Positions 21,482 through 28,569 of a DNA stretch of 28,719 nucleotides are shown here, piece by piece; within the stretch, counting starts at the first letter, position 1; every line of letters starts with the position of its first letter. This DNA comes from Hyphomicrobiales bacterium (lineage in GTDB: Bacteria; Pseudomonadota; Alphaproteobacteria; Rhizobiales; GCA-2746425), in NCBI GenBank assembly GCA_002746425.1, contig NVXB01000001.1, forward strand, positions 121,984-150,702, given 5' to 3'. A program made the position numbers and the translations under genes. The notes under the pieces were generated by a model, which was given only the letters and a program-made list of their open reading frames with translations, did no database searches and was not told the DNA's origin.

Positions 21482-21909
21482 TGATCCTCCACTATAAAAT
21501 ATTCTGTTGTTAAATTAAAATCAGGTATTTTCATGTTAGATATATCAACATTCTCATAGCTTATACTCACATGTTGTTTTAAAGAAGGATATGAGTGTTT
21601 GAAACCTTTACTTTTTAGTAAATCAAACTTTTGAATCACTTCTTTGCTGTTCTTTATATGTATAACCGCCGCATCGCCCAGTTTACCAATGGACTTAGGT
21701 TCAAGTATGGTGGACATTTTTTCTTTGCTATTCTCATATTTCATTTCGTTTGATGAATACATCACAGTTAAATGGAATACGAAATCAGATGGCACTGCCA
21801 CATTATTATCTTTACAATATTCCATGAGTTTTTCATTTGTTTCTTTAGTAAATCTAATAGAAACGAATTTCTTCTTATAATCTTTTAAATGTTGTTTAAA
21901 TTTTTCCAT
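21478..21909 (-). CDS. 2H phosphoesterase, Acb1-like (anti-CBASS candidate)
   Basis: 143 residues with two H-x-[S/T] motifs: FHLTVMYSS (H46, T48) and KQHVSISYE (H113, S115). These define the 2H phosphoesterase fold, which includes RNA 2',5'-ligases/cyclic phosphodiesterases and Acb1, the T4-type enzyme that cuts cyclic oligonucleotide signals of CBASS. From memory T4 Acb1 (about 150 aa) has its motifs near residues 44-46 and 113-115, close to the spacing here, and a KHS segment before the second motif also fits. An RNA-end-processing enzyme is the alternative. The N-terminus MEKFKQHLKD resembles the leader of its neighbours. Confidence 0.7.
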   Translation of the reverse strand: MEKFKQHLKDYKKKFVSIRFTKETNEKLMEYCKDNNVAVPSDFVFHLTVMYSSNEMKYENSKEKMSTILEPKSIGKLGDAAVIHIKNSKEVIQKFDLLKSKGFKHSYPSLKQHVSISYENVDISNMKIPDFNLTTEYFIVEDQ

Positions 21910-22556
21910 TAAAACAGCTCACCAAAAGTAGATATATCATCGGCATCCATAGTAAAAGTGCCATTTCTGAAATAATTATAAAAAGGATCAATAAGAACAG
22001 GTGTACTATCCTTTCTAACTAATATATTACCATCATGTATATCTGCAATTTTTTTATTTTTACTTATAAAAAGAGCTAATTTATCTAAATCTTTCTTATG
22101 TTTTGTGATATAAGCAGTTAAATCTAATTTTCCTTCGATAGCCCATTCAGGATCTAGCATGGCTTCAATGAATGAATCATAATTTTTATTGAAGCCAGAT
22201 TTTTCTTCTAATTTTTCAAGTCTTACAGCCATAATTACGTCTGTAATTTTTATCACCTTACCACGGATTTTTGGTACAAACACATTACTCTGGTTTGCTT
22301 TAGCCCAATTAAGATATTTTAAATAGGCGGTGTCTTTCATGAAAACTTTAATAATATATGGATATTTTTTGTTCTCATAAACTACAGCATATTTACCAGA
22401 ACCAATTGGTTTAAAAGCATATTTAGCGAATAATTCAGGCATTCCTGATCTAAAATCAAATCTATTATCTACTCTCTTAAAATCAGAAACTGTATCTTTA
22501 TATTTCTTAATTTCTGGCGGGTTTCTAAGTTCCACTAAATATGATTTAAAGCTCAT
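21909..22556 (-). CDS. Protein-kinase-like protein with capsid-type leader
   Basis: 215 residues. The leader MSFKSYLVE|L is followed by a kinase-like fold: glycine loop IGSGKYAVVY (51-60), IIKVF with the ATP-binding lysine K70, the catalytic-loop segment ADIHDGNILVRKD (D175, N177) and IDPF (D190) in the DFG place. The C-terminal lobe is very short, so it may be a minimal or atypical kinase. Substrates are unknown; host proteins modified early after injection would fit a packaged enzyme. Start codon one base inside the 2H gene's upstream overlap order, with coupled stops and starts on both sides. Confidence 0.72.
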   Translation of the reverse strand: MSFKSYLVELRNPPEIKKYKDTVSDFKRVDNRFDFRSGMPELFAKYAFKPIGSGKYAVVYENKKYPYIIKVFMKDTAYLKYLNWAKANQSNVFVPKIRGKVIKITDVIMAVRLEKLEEKSGFNKNYDSFIEAMLDPEWAIEGKLDLTAYITKHKKDLDKLALFISKNKKIADIHDGNILVRKDSTPVLIDPFYNYFRNGTFTMDADDISTFGELF

Positions 22557-22923
22557 TTAATATCTCCCACACTGCTTCAATACGTTTTATGTCTTCGTTA
22601 TAAGATTTGAAACGTATTGTTTCTATTCTGCTGGGCATTCTATTTAAATATAAGAGAAAGGTTTTTAAAAGTTCTTCCTGTCCCTTCAATCTTAGAAAAA
22701 GCATTTCGGTTGCTTCTTGTCCAAACACATTATATAAAATTATGATATGATTTATTATGAGATTTTCTTTTAAAATTTCTTTTTTCTCATACATATTAAA
22801 AAGTCTTTTAAGGTATGAAAATCTTTTAAGATCTTCATAGAACTCAGACGTATCTAAATGCACATTATCGTAATGTTTCGCTGCGTACAATGTAAAATTA
22901 CTTTCGTTTAGTGTTTGATTCAT
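22546..22923 (-). CDS. DUF7207-like conserved myovirus protein, 125 aa
   Basis: Helical protein: FYEDLKRFSYLKRLFNMYEK (about 28-47), then LIINHIIILYNVFGQEATEM (about 55-74) and LLKTFLLYLNRMPS. This EDLKR...KRL...NH-[IL]-[IL]-[IV]-L-x-NVFG pattern is widely conserved in T4-superfamily marine phages, where it is a small protein of unknown function near structural genes. The start MNQTLNE|S also matches LxE. No strong ribosome site is seen; it overlaps the upstream gene by 26 nt. Confidence 0.75.
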   Translation of the reverse strand: MNQTLNESNFTLYAAKHYDNVHLDTSEFYEDLKRFSYLKRLFNMYEKKEILKENLIINHIIILYNVFGQEATEMLFLRLKGQEELLKTFLLYLNRMPSRIETIRFKSYNEDIKRIEAVWEILNEL

Positions 22924-23371
22924 TAATAATGATTTCTGTTCTCGTGTTCCAAAATATATGACATTGATGAGCTAAAACTATTATTTGATCACCAGAATTT
23001 TCGGGTATATCTATTTTCCACCCATTTGAAACATTAGGACCTACTGGTCTACTTCCATTTTCATTTGGCGGAGATATATAATGCATTCTTTTGATAACCC
23101 CCTCGGCAGTATCATAGTAAAACCATGCTATGGATTTTTGTACTAATTCACATCCTCTAAGTTTATCAAAATGTAGATCATATATATGAAATCTATTTTC
23201 ATTTTCATCATCACTCTTAACAACTAGAAATGTTTCTTCATTTATTACAGGAAATAAAGAATGTTCTATGTCTGGGCCCCAGATAAATATTGGTAAAAAT
23301 ATCGCAATGCCAAAAAAAGCCCATACTAATGATTCCAAAAATCCAGTAAATCCCGTGCCAAATACTATCAT
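22898..23371 (-). CDS. Membrane-anchored hypothetical protein, 157 aa
   Basis: An N-terminal hydrophobic segment (about 8-31, TGFLESLVWAFFGIAIFLPI) anchors a beta-rich domain. Two cysteines (C74 and C136) could pair if exported. Its stop overlaps the DUF7207-like start and its start overlaps the upstream coiled-coil gene (ATGA). No family is recognised; an envelope or virion-associated role is a guess from topology. Confidence 0.68.
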   Translation of the reverse strand: MIVFGTGFTGFLESLVWAFFGIAIFLPIFIWGPDIEHSLFPVINEETFLVVKSDDENENRFHIYDLHFDKLRGCELVQKSIAWFYYDTAEGVIKRMHYISPPNENGSRPVGPNVSNGWKIDIPENSGDQIIVLAHQCHIFWNTRTEIIINESNTKRK

Positions 23372-23637
23372 CGTTTCAACCTATTTCTTTCTTCTAATAT
23401 ACTTAATGTAAGTGTTAAACTAACAATTTTGTCACCCAAATTTTCCATTTTTTCAGAAAGTTGGTCACTCTCTGATTTTAATTCAGCAATAGATATTTCC
23501 ATTTGATTTACCCTAAATGAATAGCCGTTAAAAACTGTGACAAACCCAATCAAAAGACTCGCAAGAGTAATTAATCCAATCAAAAAACTCACAGTTCTCT
23601 GACTTATAGTAATAGTTGGAACATCTGATAAACTCAT
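23368..23637 (-). CDS. Single-TM coiled-coil protein, 89 aa
   Basis: A hydrophobic segment (about 16-38, TVSFLIGLITLASLLIGFVT) is followed by a heptad-like coiled coil (about 42-89) rich in E, L, S and K. The layout resembles i-spanin or membrane-clamp proteins, but there is no lysis partner nearby to support that. Coupled to the next membrane protein by a 4-nt overlap, so the two may form a complex. Confidence 0.7.
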   Translation of the reverse strand: MSLSDVPTITISQRTVSFLIGLITLASLLIGFVTVFNGYSFRVNQMEISIAELKSESDQLSEKMENLGDKIVSLTLTLSILEERNRLKR

Positions 23638-23642
23638 GACAT

Positions 23643-24197
23643 TTACTCTTCTTTTGATTTATAAAAAACATCAAAGGTTTCTACTAATTCGTTTCCTGTA
23701 AAAGTTACATCAGATTTTTGGAATCTGGCTCTTTCTTTTTTTCTAGTGCCGATGCGTAATTTTCTAGCTGACCTATCAATGAGACCTTTTCTCTTTTTGA
23801 CCATTCTTTCAATTCTATTTTTTTCAGAAGCTGATGCATTTTTAAGACTTTTTCCTTTAGTAAGAAACTTCTTAACATTTGATATAGCTTGTCTTCTAGC
23901 GCGTTTGTTGATTGTTTTTGTATTGGCTCTACGTCTCATTGATTTTCTACGAGCCACTTTAATTTTAGCTTTAAATTTTTTCATAACGCGCTTCTTTTTA
24001 AGACGTTGTGTCACTGATAAATCTTCTAATAATTCTTTCAGAGCTTCAATATGTTCATTCATGTCAGATAAATCGCCATCCAGAGCATATTCTACAATAG
24101 ATTGTTCATCAGTAGTTGGTGTAAAATCAATAGAATTTTTTGCCTTTTCAGGAATTTTATTATCTTTTTTATCTTTTTTAAGCTTCTTATCAACCAT
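23643..24197 (-). CDS. Highly basic conserved phage protein, 184 aa
   Basis: A charged N-terminus (KKLKKDKKDNK) and an acidic middle (about 30-60) precede a long lysine/arginine-rich helical region: LSVTQRLKKKRVMKKFKAKI, RRKSMRRRANTK and a repeated K/R pattern to ARKLRIGTRKKERARF. This RLKR...MKK...A-x-K-x-x-x-RRK layout is a conserved protein of T4-superfamily marine phages that lies beside structural genes. The composition suggests it binds DNA or the inner capsid. It follows the late promoter at 24219. Confidence 0.75.
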   Translation of the reverse strand: MVDKKLKKDKKDNKIPEKAKNSIDFTPTTDEQSIVEYALDGDLSDMNEHIEALKELLEDLSVTQRLKKKRVMKKFKAKIKVARRKSMRRRANTKTINKRARRQAISNVKKFLTKGKSLKNASASEKNRIERMVKKRKGLIDRSARKLRIGTRKKERARFQKSDVTFTGNELVETFDVFYKSKEE

Positions 24198-24218
24198 TAT
24201 TATCTCCAGTATTTTAAT

Positions 24219-24226
24219 TATTTATA
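24219..24226 (-). promoter_or_regulatory. T4-type late promoter box TATAAATA
   Basis: Exact TATAAATA on the minus strand, 21 nt before the 24197 start, beginning in the last T of the terminator U-tract, the same design as at 5123-5130. Confidence 0.65.
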
Positions 24227-24260
24227 AAAAAAGGCACCCAGAAATAATTGGGTGCCTTTT
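24226..24260 (-). terminator. Rho-independent terminator, possibly bidirectional
   Basis: A perfect 12-bp stem (AAAAGGCACCCA/TGGGTGCCTTTT) with an 8-nt loop, 20 nt after the CCA-enzyme stop. The minus-strand side has seven T residues; the plus-strand side ends in four T. Confidence 0.9.
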
Positions 24261-24280
24261 ATAATTAAAATATGTAGAGT

Positions 24281-25519
24281 TTAGTGTGTTTTAAATCTAA
24301 TATGTTTATCTTGGAAAATAATTTTTTTAATAACCCGCATTCTAGCTTCTATCAATTTACCAACAGACATCTCTTGAATTTCGTCTAGTGTATATGTGTC
24401 AGACAATCGATCTTGTGTTTTAATGTATTTCATCAGATTAATAAAATCTTTATGGTTTCTGCCATAATCTGAATACGGCAATTTACCCATGTTATCGTAA
24501 AATGATACCATCCCAATGATTTCTGAATCATCTATGTGATTTTTAATAGCATCATAAAATTTAAATTTAGTGTTATCATTAATTTTATTGAAATTATGTA
24601 CATGAGTATGATATTGAGCAGTAAATTTAGATTGTCTTTCTTTTACTTTATCAATACGAAGCCTAGCACAAAAATCTTCTACTAGCTTAATGCCGCGCTT
24701 TTCGTGTCCGTGGTGAGCAGGCAGAATATCTATAGGAGTAATACCTTTACCTAAATCATGAGTCAGAGCAGCAAACCTGATGTTAAGAGGTTCGTTGTAC
24801 ATTGCTGTAAAATCCAAAACTCTCATTGTATGAACGAATGAATCACCTTCCATATGCCATTTATGTGTTTGTTGTTTATTATCCAAATCAAAAATTTCTT
24901 TAAACCAATACTTAAAGTCACCTCTGTTTGAATGATTTTTAAGTAGAGTAAAGAATTTAGAGGGTTGAACATCCATCAATGCTTTCATCATAATGTTTTC
25001 AACTCTCTCGGGAGAAATATTATCATATCTAGCATTCGAAAAGGCAGTAAGAGTATCAATATCAATACTAAAACCAGGAAATTTAGCAGCAAATCTTGCA
25101 AGTCTTAGAACACGACACGGATCTTCTAGAAGAGAGCTCTGAGAAACTACCCTCAAAATTCTATCAGTAATATCATGAACTCCATTAAACGGGTCAATGA
25201 TTTCATCAGTTTCAATATCACGCGCAATGGCATTAATAGTCAAATCACGGCGATATAAATCTTGTGTAATGGTAACATCTGGGTGAAACTCAATATCGAA
25301 ATCTCTATAACCGGAACCTGTTGAAACTTCTTTGCGCGCTAGAGCATATTCATCACCTGTTTCAGGGTGAATAAAAACTGGAAAAGATTTACCAACTTTT
25401 TTAAATTCCCTGGAAATCATTTCCTCTTCGGTTGAACCAGTAACCACATAATCAAAATCACGGGGTTTAATACCCATGAGTTCGTCACGTACACAACCAC
25501 CTACTGCATAAATTTTCAT
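24281..25519 (-). CDS. cca: CCA-adding enzyme (multifunctional tRNA nucleotidyltransferase)
   Basis: 412 residues, the same length as E. coli Cca. It adds or repairs the CCA end of tRNAs. The N-terminal head has VGGCVRDELMG (about 6-16) and RDFDYVV with metal-binding D21 and D23. LYRRDLTINAIA (about 89-100) and DPCRVLRLARFAAKF (about 133-147) follow. The C-terminal HD domain shows ALTHDLGKG (H254, D255) and PAHHGHEKRG (about 267-276), as in the proteobacterial enzymes with phosphohydrolase activity. AAGGAG precedes the ATG. The gene stands alone between divergent promoters and a terminator. It suggests the phage counters tRNA loss or carries tRNAs without encoded CCA elsewhere. Confidence 0.95.
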   Translation of the reverse strand: MKIYAVGGCVRDELMGIKPRDFDYVVTGSTEEEMISREFKKVGKSFPVFIHPETGDEYALARKEVSTGSGYRDFDIEFHPDVTITQDLYRRDLTINAIARDIETDEIIDPFNGVHDITDRILRVVSQSSLLEDPCRVLRLARFAAKFPGFSIDIDTLTAFSNARYDNISPERVENIMMKALMDVQPSKFFTLLKNHSNRGDFKYWFKEIFDLDNKQQTHKWHMEGDSFVHTMRVLDFTAMYNEPLNIRFAALTHDLGKGITPIDILPAHHGHEKRGIKLVEDFCARLRIDKVKERQSKFTAQYHTHVHNFNKINDNTKFKFYDAIKNHIDDSEIIGMVSFYDNMGKLPYSDYGRNHKDFINLMKYIKTQDRLSDTYTLDEIQEMSVGKLIEARMRVIKKIIFQDKHIRFKTH

Positions 25520-25534
25520 GATATTTCTCCTTAT

Positions 25535-25542
25535 TATTTATA
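25535..25542 (-). promoter_or_regulatory. TATAAATA box upstream of cca
   Basis: Exact TATAAATA on the minus strand, overlapping by one base the TATAAT of the early-type promoter at 25542-25569, about 16 nt before the cca start. Cca may be expressed early and late, or this may be chance in AT-rich DNA. Confidence 0.4.
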
Positions 25543-25569
25543 TTATATCATTCGAAATTGTTTGTACAT
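25542..25569 (-). promoter_or_regulatory. Putative early promoter (GTACA-N15-TATAAT)
   Basis: Minus-strand ATGTACA, 15 nt, then TGATATAAT, just upstream of cca. The palindromic TGTACA is shared with the plus-strand promoter. Confidence 0.6.
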
Positions 25570-25592
25570 AAGTTAATTTTAATAAATATAAT
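25562..25592 (+). promoter_or_regulatory. Putative divergent promoter (TTGTACA-N18-TATAAT)
   Basis: Plus-strand TTTGTACA, 18 nt, then TATAAT, 17 nt before the 25610 start. It drives the only two-gene plus-strand operon. Confidence 0.5.
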
Positions 25593-25609
25593 AAAGAATA
25601 GGAAGATTA

Positions 25610-25930
25610 ATGTCCACAGCAAATGTACTTATACATAAAGAAGGTGATGAAATACAGGATGGAAAACGATATTTAGTTCGATGGAAAAATCGTCAAAAAA
25701 TGGCGTGGCTTTCTTTCTGGTTTTTGATATTTTTCACTTTTATTCTATGGTTTGTTTTGCCTGTATGGTATAATCATATGTCTGTAGATTCACAAAAATG
25801 GACAGTACATATTACAAACTCTGCCGAATGGCTTTATATAACTCTTGGGACTGTTATTATTGGATATATGGGTAGTACCGCATATATCTTAGGTGGTAAA
25901 AAAATTGCTGTAAATGAGGAGGACTATTAA
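25610..25930 (+). CDS. Two-TM membrane protein, 106 aa
   Basis: A soluble N-terminus (1-30) with RYLVRWKNRQK is followed by two membrane segments, about 33-53 (WLSFWFLIFFTFILWFVLPV) and 74-94 (WLYITLGTVIIGYMGSTAYI), and a short charged end. The stop overlaps the start of the tape-measure-like gene (TAATG), and an AGGAAG site precedes the ATG. This arrangement, a small 2TM protein coupled to a large structural gene, suggests a virion or injection role. No family name is assigned. Confidence 0.72.
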   Translation: MSTANVLIHKEGDEIQDGKRYLVRWKNRQKMAWLSFWFLIFFTFILWFVLPVWYNHMSVDSQKWTVHITNSAEWLYITLGTVIIGYMGSTAYILGGKKIAVNEEDY

Positions 25931-28041
25931 TGAGTTCAGATAATCCTACTGTAAATGAGGCTTTAGTAAATGCCAAAGCTGTTAGAGAGGAACAGGAAGA
26001 AAAATCATCTCTTAGAAAACTGCAAAAAAAATTGTCAAATCTTGTAAATAATACTGCTGATTTACTTGATGATAACGTTGAAATGAATAAAAATATTGCT
26101 AAGGAAAGCAAAGCTTTAATAACTCCAATGGATTTCATTTCAGGATTTTCCGCCTTAAGGGGGCCAACAATACCAAATGAAAATGTTGATAAAGATATAA
26201 CTATTTCATATGCAAATGTAGAACCAGCTATATCGCTGGAAGATACACAGAAAAGTGTTTTAAATGCTATCAGTGATTTACCTAAAACGTTTGTTACGCC
26301 GTTTAAATATTTTGCTGAAAAATTGAACGAAGTGGTATTTGGTATTCATGAAACTAAACTTATTGCTGATCAAACGCTGGAAACTGAAAATAGAATTTAT
26401 GATATTATAGCAGAACAAAATGAAGCTATTAGAACAAGTATTTTAAGAGGCGAAGGAATGGACACACCAATTTTTCAGCCAGATCTTAGTTTTGTGGATA
26501 AGTTGAAAGTTGCTATTGACGAATCTATTAAAATGATGCCAAATTATGCTCAGGTCAGTCTTGGGTTAGTAGGAAGAGCAATAAATTTTTTCGTTAAATT
26601 AACAGCAATTTTAATTCCATTTTCAAAACTTCTTTTAGGTGGAGTAGTATTAGCTACTGTAGCTACAATGGGTACATTTGCAGGTGAATTCGAAAAAACA
26701 GGTAAGGCGCTTAAAAAGCTTTTTGATAGCGGTGATTTGAAAGAAGTTGGTTCTAATATACTCAACACGTTCGGTTCATTAGCTGAAGATATTGCAGATA
26801 ATTTCGAATGGAGTGATGATTTTACTGAACTTATGCAAACGTTTAAAGATTTAAAAGATAATCAAATTATACCAGCCTTTGATTATATCATAAATGACGT
26901 CTTTAAATCGTTTGCCGAAGAAATGCATCATGTGTTTGTTGATGTACTCGGCCCTAAATTTCAAGCTGCTCTTGATTGGTTTAAGGAACCAGGTAATATA
27001 AATTCAATTACAGATGGTTTAAAAATTGTATCAGATTTTGTATCAGATGCTCTTATATTCTTCTTTGGGGATTTATTACCACCTATTCTTGATTCTCTGG
27101 GTGGCTTATTTAAAATTGCTATACTCGCTGTTAAAAATCTTTACAAACTAGCAAAAATTGTCATTCCTCCATTAGCAACAGGATTAAAGGAATTAGTAAC
27201 AGATGTTGCAACTACAATTGGTGCATTGGCTGATCATTTAGGTGATTTATTTAATGCAGAATCATTTGTAGAAATTTTAATGGCTGTAGGAGACATCGCA
27301 ACAGATTTAGCTATATTTGTATTAAACATGGTTGACAATGCTCTTACGACGCTCTTTAAAGTGTTATCACTCGACAAAGTTATTGGTTTAAAGGATGGTG
27401 AAAGCATTGTTGAACGAATTGCCAGATTTATGGGTGATGTATGGAATGGGATAACTAATAAAATCGATGAATTTGATGCTGCAGTTAGAAAGGCATTTAC
27501 AGATACTTATAATGACTTATCTTCATTTATTGAAAGCATTAATCCTGTGACATTTATAAAAGAAAAAATCGTTGCGTTAGTAGATCTTCTGAAAGATCTG
27601 ATTCCATCCGTTGACGATATTAAAGCAGCTATAAAGGATACAATTAAATCTATTCCATTAATTGGAGAGACTTTACACGACACCATTTATGGTGAAGATC
27701 CGATAGAAAAAGCGAGTAAAAAGGCTGTAACTATACAGGAAGAAACGAAAAACCCATTTAATTTCGATTCAAGGTGGAATGGTTCTGATGGGAAAAATAT
27801 TCATACTGAAAATAATATGGAAGACCTCATGAAAAGTTTATCTAATCTCAGCGATGGATTAAACAATACTCCTGTTATTATTCAAAATAATATTGCTGCT
27901 CCTGTAGCTCCACAATCCTCTGCTTCTACAGATAGCAGAGTATCTGGTGTAGCAAGGACTACGCCTCAAATGACGCCTTCTGATAGACACCTATATGGCA
28001 GCAATCATTTATTTGGTGGGGATGAAGGCAATGGGTGGTAA
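25930..28041 (+). CDS. Tape-measure-like large structural protein, 703 aa
   Basis: The N-terminus (1-60) is charged and coiled-coil-like. Long helical and hydrophobic stretches follow at about 211-254 (AINFFVKLTAILIPFSKLLL), about 370-425 (ALIFFFGDLLPPILDSLGGL and on) and about 450-490. The C-terminal end has NNTPVIIQNNIAAPVAPQSS, a proline/asparagine-rich tail often seen in tail tape-measure and injected virion proteins. No peptidase or glycosidase motif was recognised. A very strong AGGAGG site precedes the ATG. The last 33 nt overlap the convergent peptidase gene. Tail tape measure or ejected membrane channel are both possible. Confidence 0.68.
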   Translation: MSSDNPTVNEALVNAKAVREEQEEKSSLRKLQKKLSNLVNNTADLLDDNVEMNKNIAKESKALITPMDFISGFSALRGPTIPNENVDKDITISYANVEPAISLEDTQKSVLNAISDLPKTFVTPFKYFAEKLNEVVFGIHETKLIADQTLETENRIYDIIAEQNEAIRTSILRGEGMDTPIFQPDLSFVDKLKVAIDESIKMMPNYAQVSLGLVGRAINFFVKLTAILIPFSKLLLGGVVLATVATMGTFAGEFEKTGKALKKLFDSGDLKEVGSNILNTFGSLAEDIADNFEWSDDFTELMQTFKDLKDNQIIPAFDYIINDVFKSFAEEMHHVFVDVLGPKFQAALDWFKEPGNINSITDGLKIVSDFVSDALIFFFGDLLPPILDSLGGLFKIAILAVKNLYKLAKIVIPPLATGLKELVTDVATTIGALADHLGDLFNAESFVEILMAVGDIATDLAIFVLNMVDNALTTLFKVLSLDKVIGLKDGESIVERIARFMGDVWNGITNKIDEFDAAVRKAFTDTYNDLSSFIESINPVTFIKEKIVALVDLLKDLIPSVDDIKAAIKDTIKSIPLIGETLHDTIYGEDPIEKASKKAVTIQEETKNPFNFDSRWNGSDGKNIHTENNMEDLMKSLSNLSDGLNNTPVIIQNNIAAPVAPQSSASTDSRVSGVARTTPQMTPSDRHLYGSNHLFGGDEGNGW

Positions 28042-28497
28042 TGAATTTGTAGTGTGTAGAATAGGTTTAATCATATCAAGCAAAACCTTTTCCATTCTGC
28101 GAGCTTCTATTTCCCAAGGCCAATTTTCATATTCTTCAAATGAAGCGCCCGCAGTTTTATAATATATGTGCTGCGAAGAATATTTTTCGTCTCTCCAATA
28201 TATACCATCGGCGCTGTCAAGTATAAGTTTGCCTAAAAAACTTTGATTAGCATGTACTATTTCATGTGATAGAACAGTAATTAATAAATCCAAGGATGTA
28301 ATTTTATTTTCAGGAATTCGAATAGTATTAGCAGCTGAAAAATATTCTCCAAAAATATCACTATCCTCCAAATCATTAAAAATTACTAAATTTAAATTTT
28401 TATAATCAAAATCAATGATTTTAGATAACTCATTTAAAATTCGTTTACACCTACGAATGAATTTTTTACATGTATGCGGTTCACATATTATATTCAT
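28009..28497 (-). CDS. HExxH metallopeptidase-like protein, 162 aa
   Basis: A zinc-metallopeptidase signature VLSHEIVHANQS (H78, E79, H82) lies in a helix. The segment YENWPWEIEARRM has glutamates E128/E130 that could be the third ligand, as in SprT- or IrrE-like gluzincins. The N-terminal cysteines (C5, C10, C17) are not arranged as a finger. Substrate unknown; virion maturation or host protein cleavage are possible. GAGGA precedes the ATG, and the 3' end overlaps the tape-measure-like gene on the other strand. Confidence 0.78.
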   Translation of the reverse strand: MNIICEPHTCKKFIRRCKRILNELSKIIDFDYKNLNLVIFNDLEDSDIFGEYFSAANTIRIPENKITSLDLLITVLSHEIVHANQSFLGKLILDSADGIYWRDEKYSSQHIYYKTAGASFEEYENWPWEIEARRMEKVLLDMIKPILHTTNSLPPIAFIPTK

Positions 28498-28525
28498 AAT
28501 AAAATCCTCTTAAATTGATAATTTA

Positions 28526-28555
28526 AATATATCATCAACTTTAGAGGATGTACAA
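28526..28555 (-). promoter_or_regulatory. Putative early promoter (GTACA-N17-TATATT)
   Basis: Minus-strand TTGTACATCCTCT, 17 nt from GTACA, then TGATATATT, about 28 nt before the metallopeptidase start. It separates this gene from the GC-rich galE end. Confidence 0.65.
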
Positions 28556-28556
28556 T

Positions 28557-28564
28557 TATTTATA
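28557..28564 (-). promoter_or_regulatory. TATAAATA box between galE and the metallopeptidase
   Basis: Exact TATAAATA on the minus strand, just after the galE stop and 4 bases before the early-type -35. Position fits a late promoter; chance is possible. Confidence 0.4.
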
Positions 28565-28569
28565 TAGCT

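Noticed and set aside
23746..24264. Plus-strand frame of 172 codons opposite the basic conserved protein
   Set aside because: The lysine/arginine codons of the real gene read as leucine, phenylalanine and serine on the other strand, which gives a false membrane-like ORF that also runs through the terminator.
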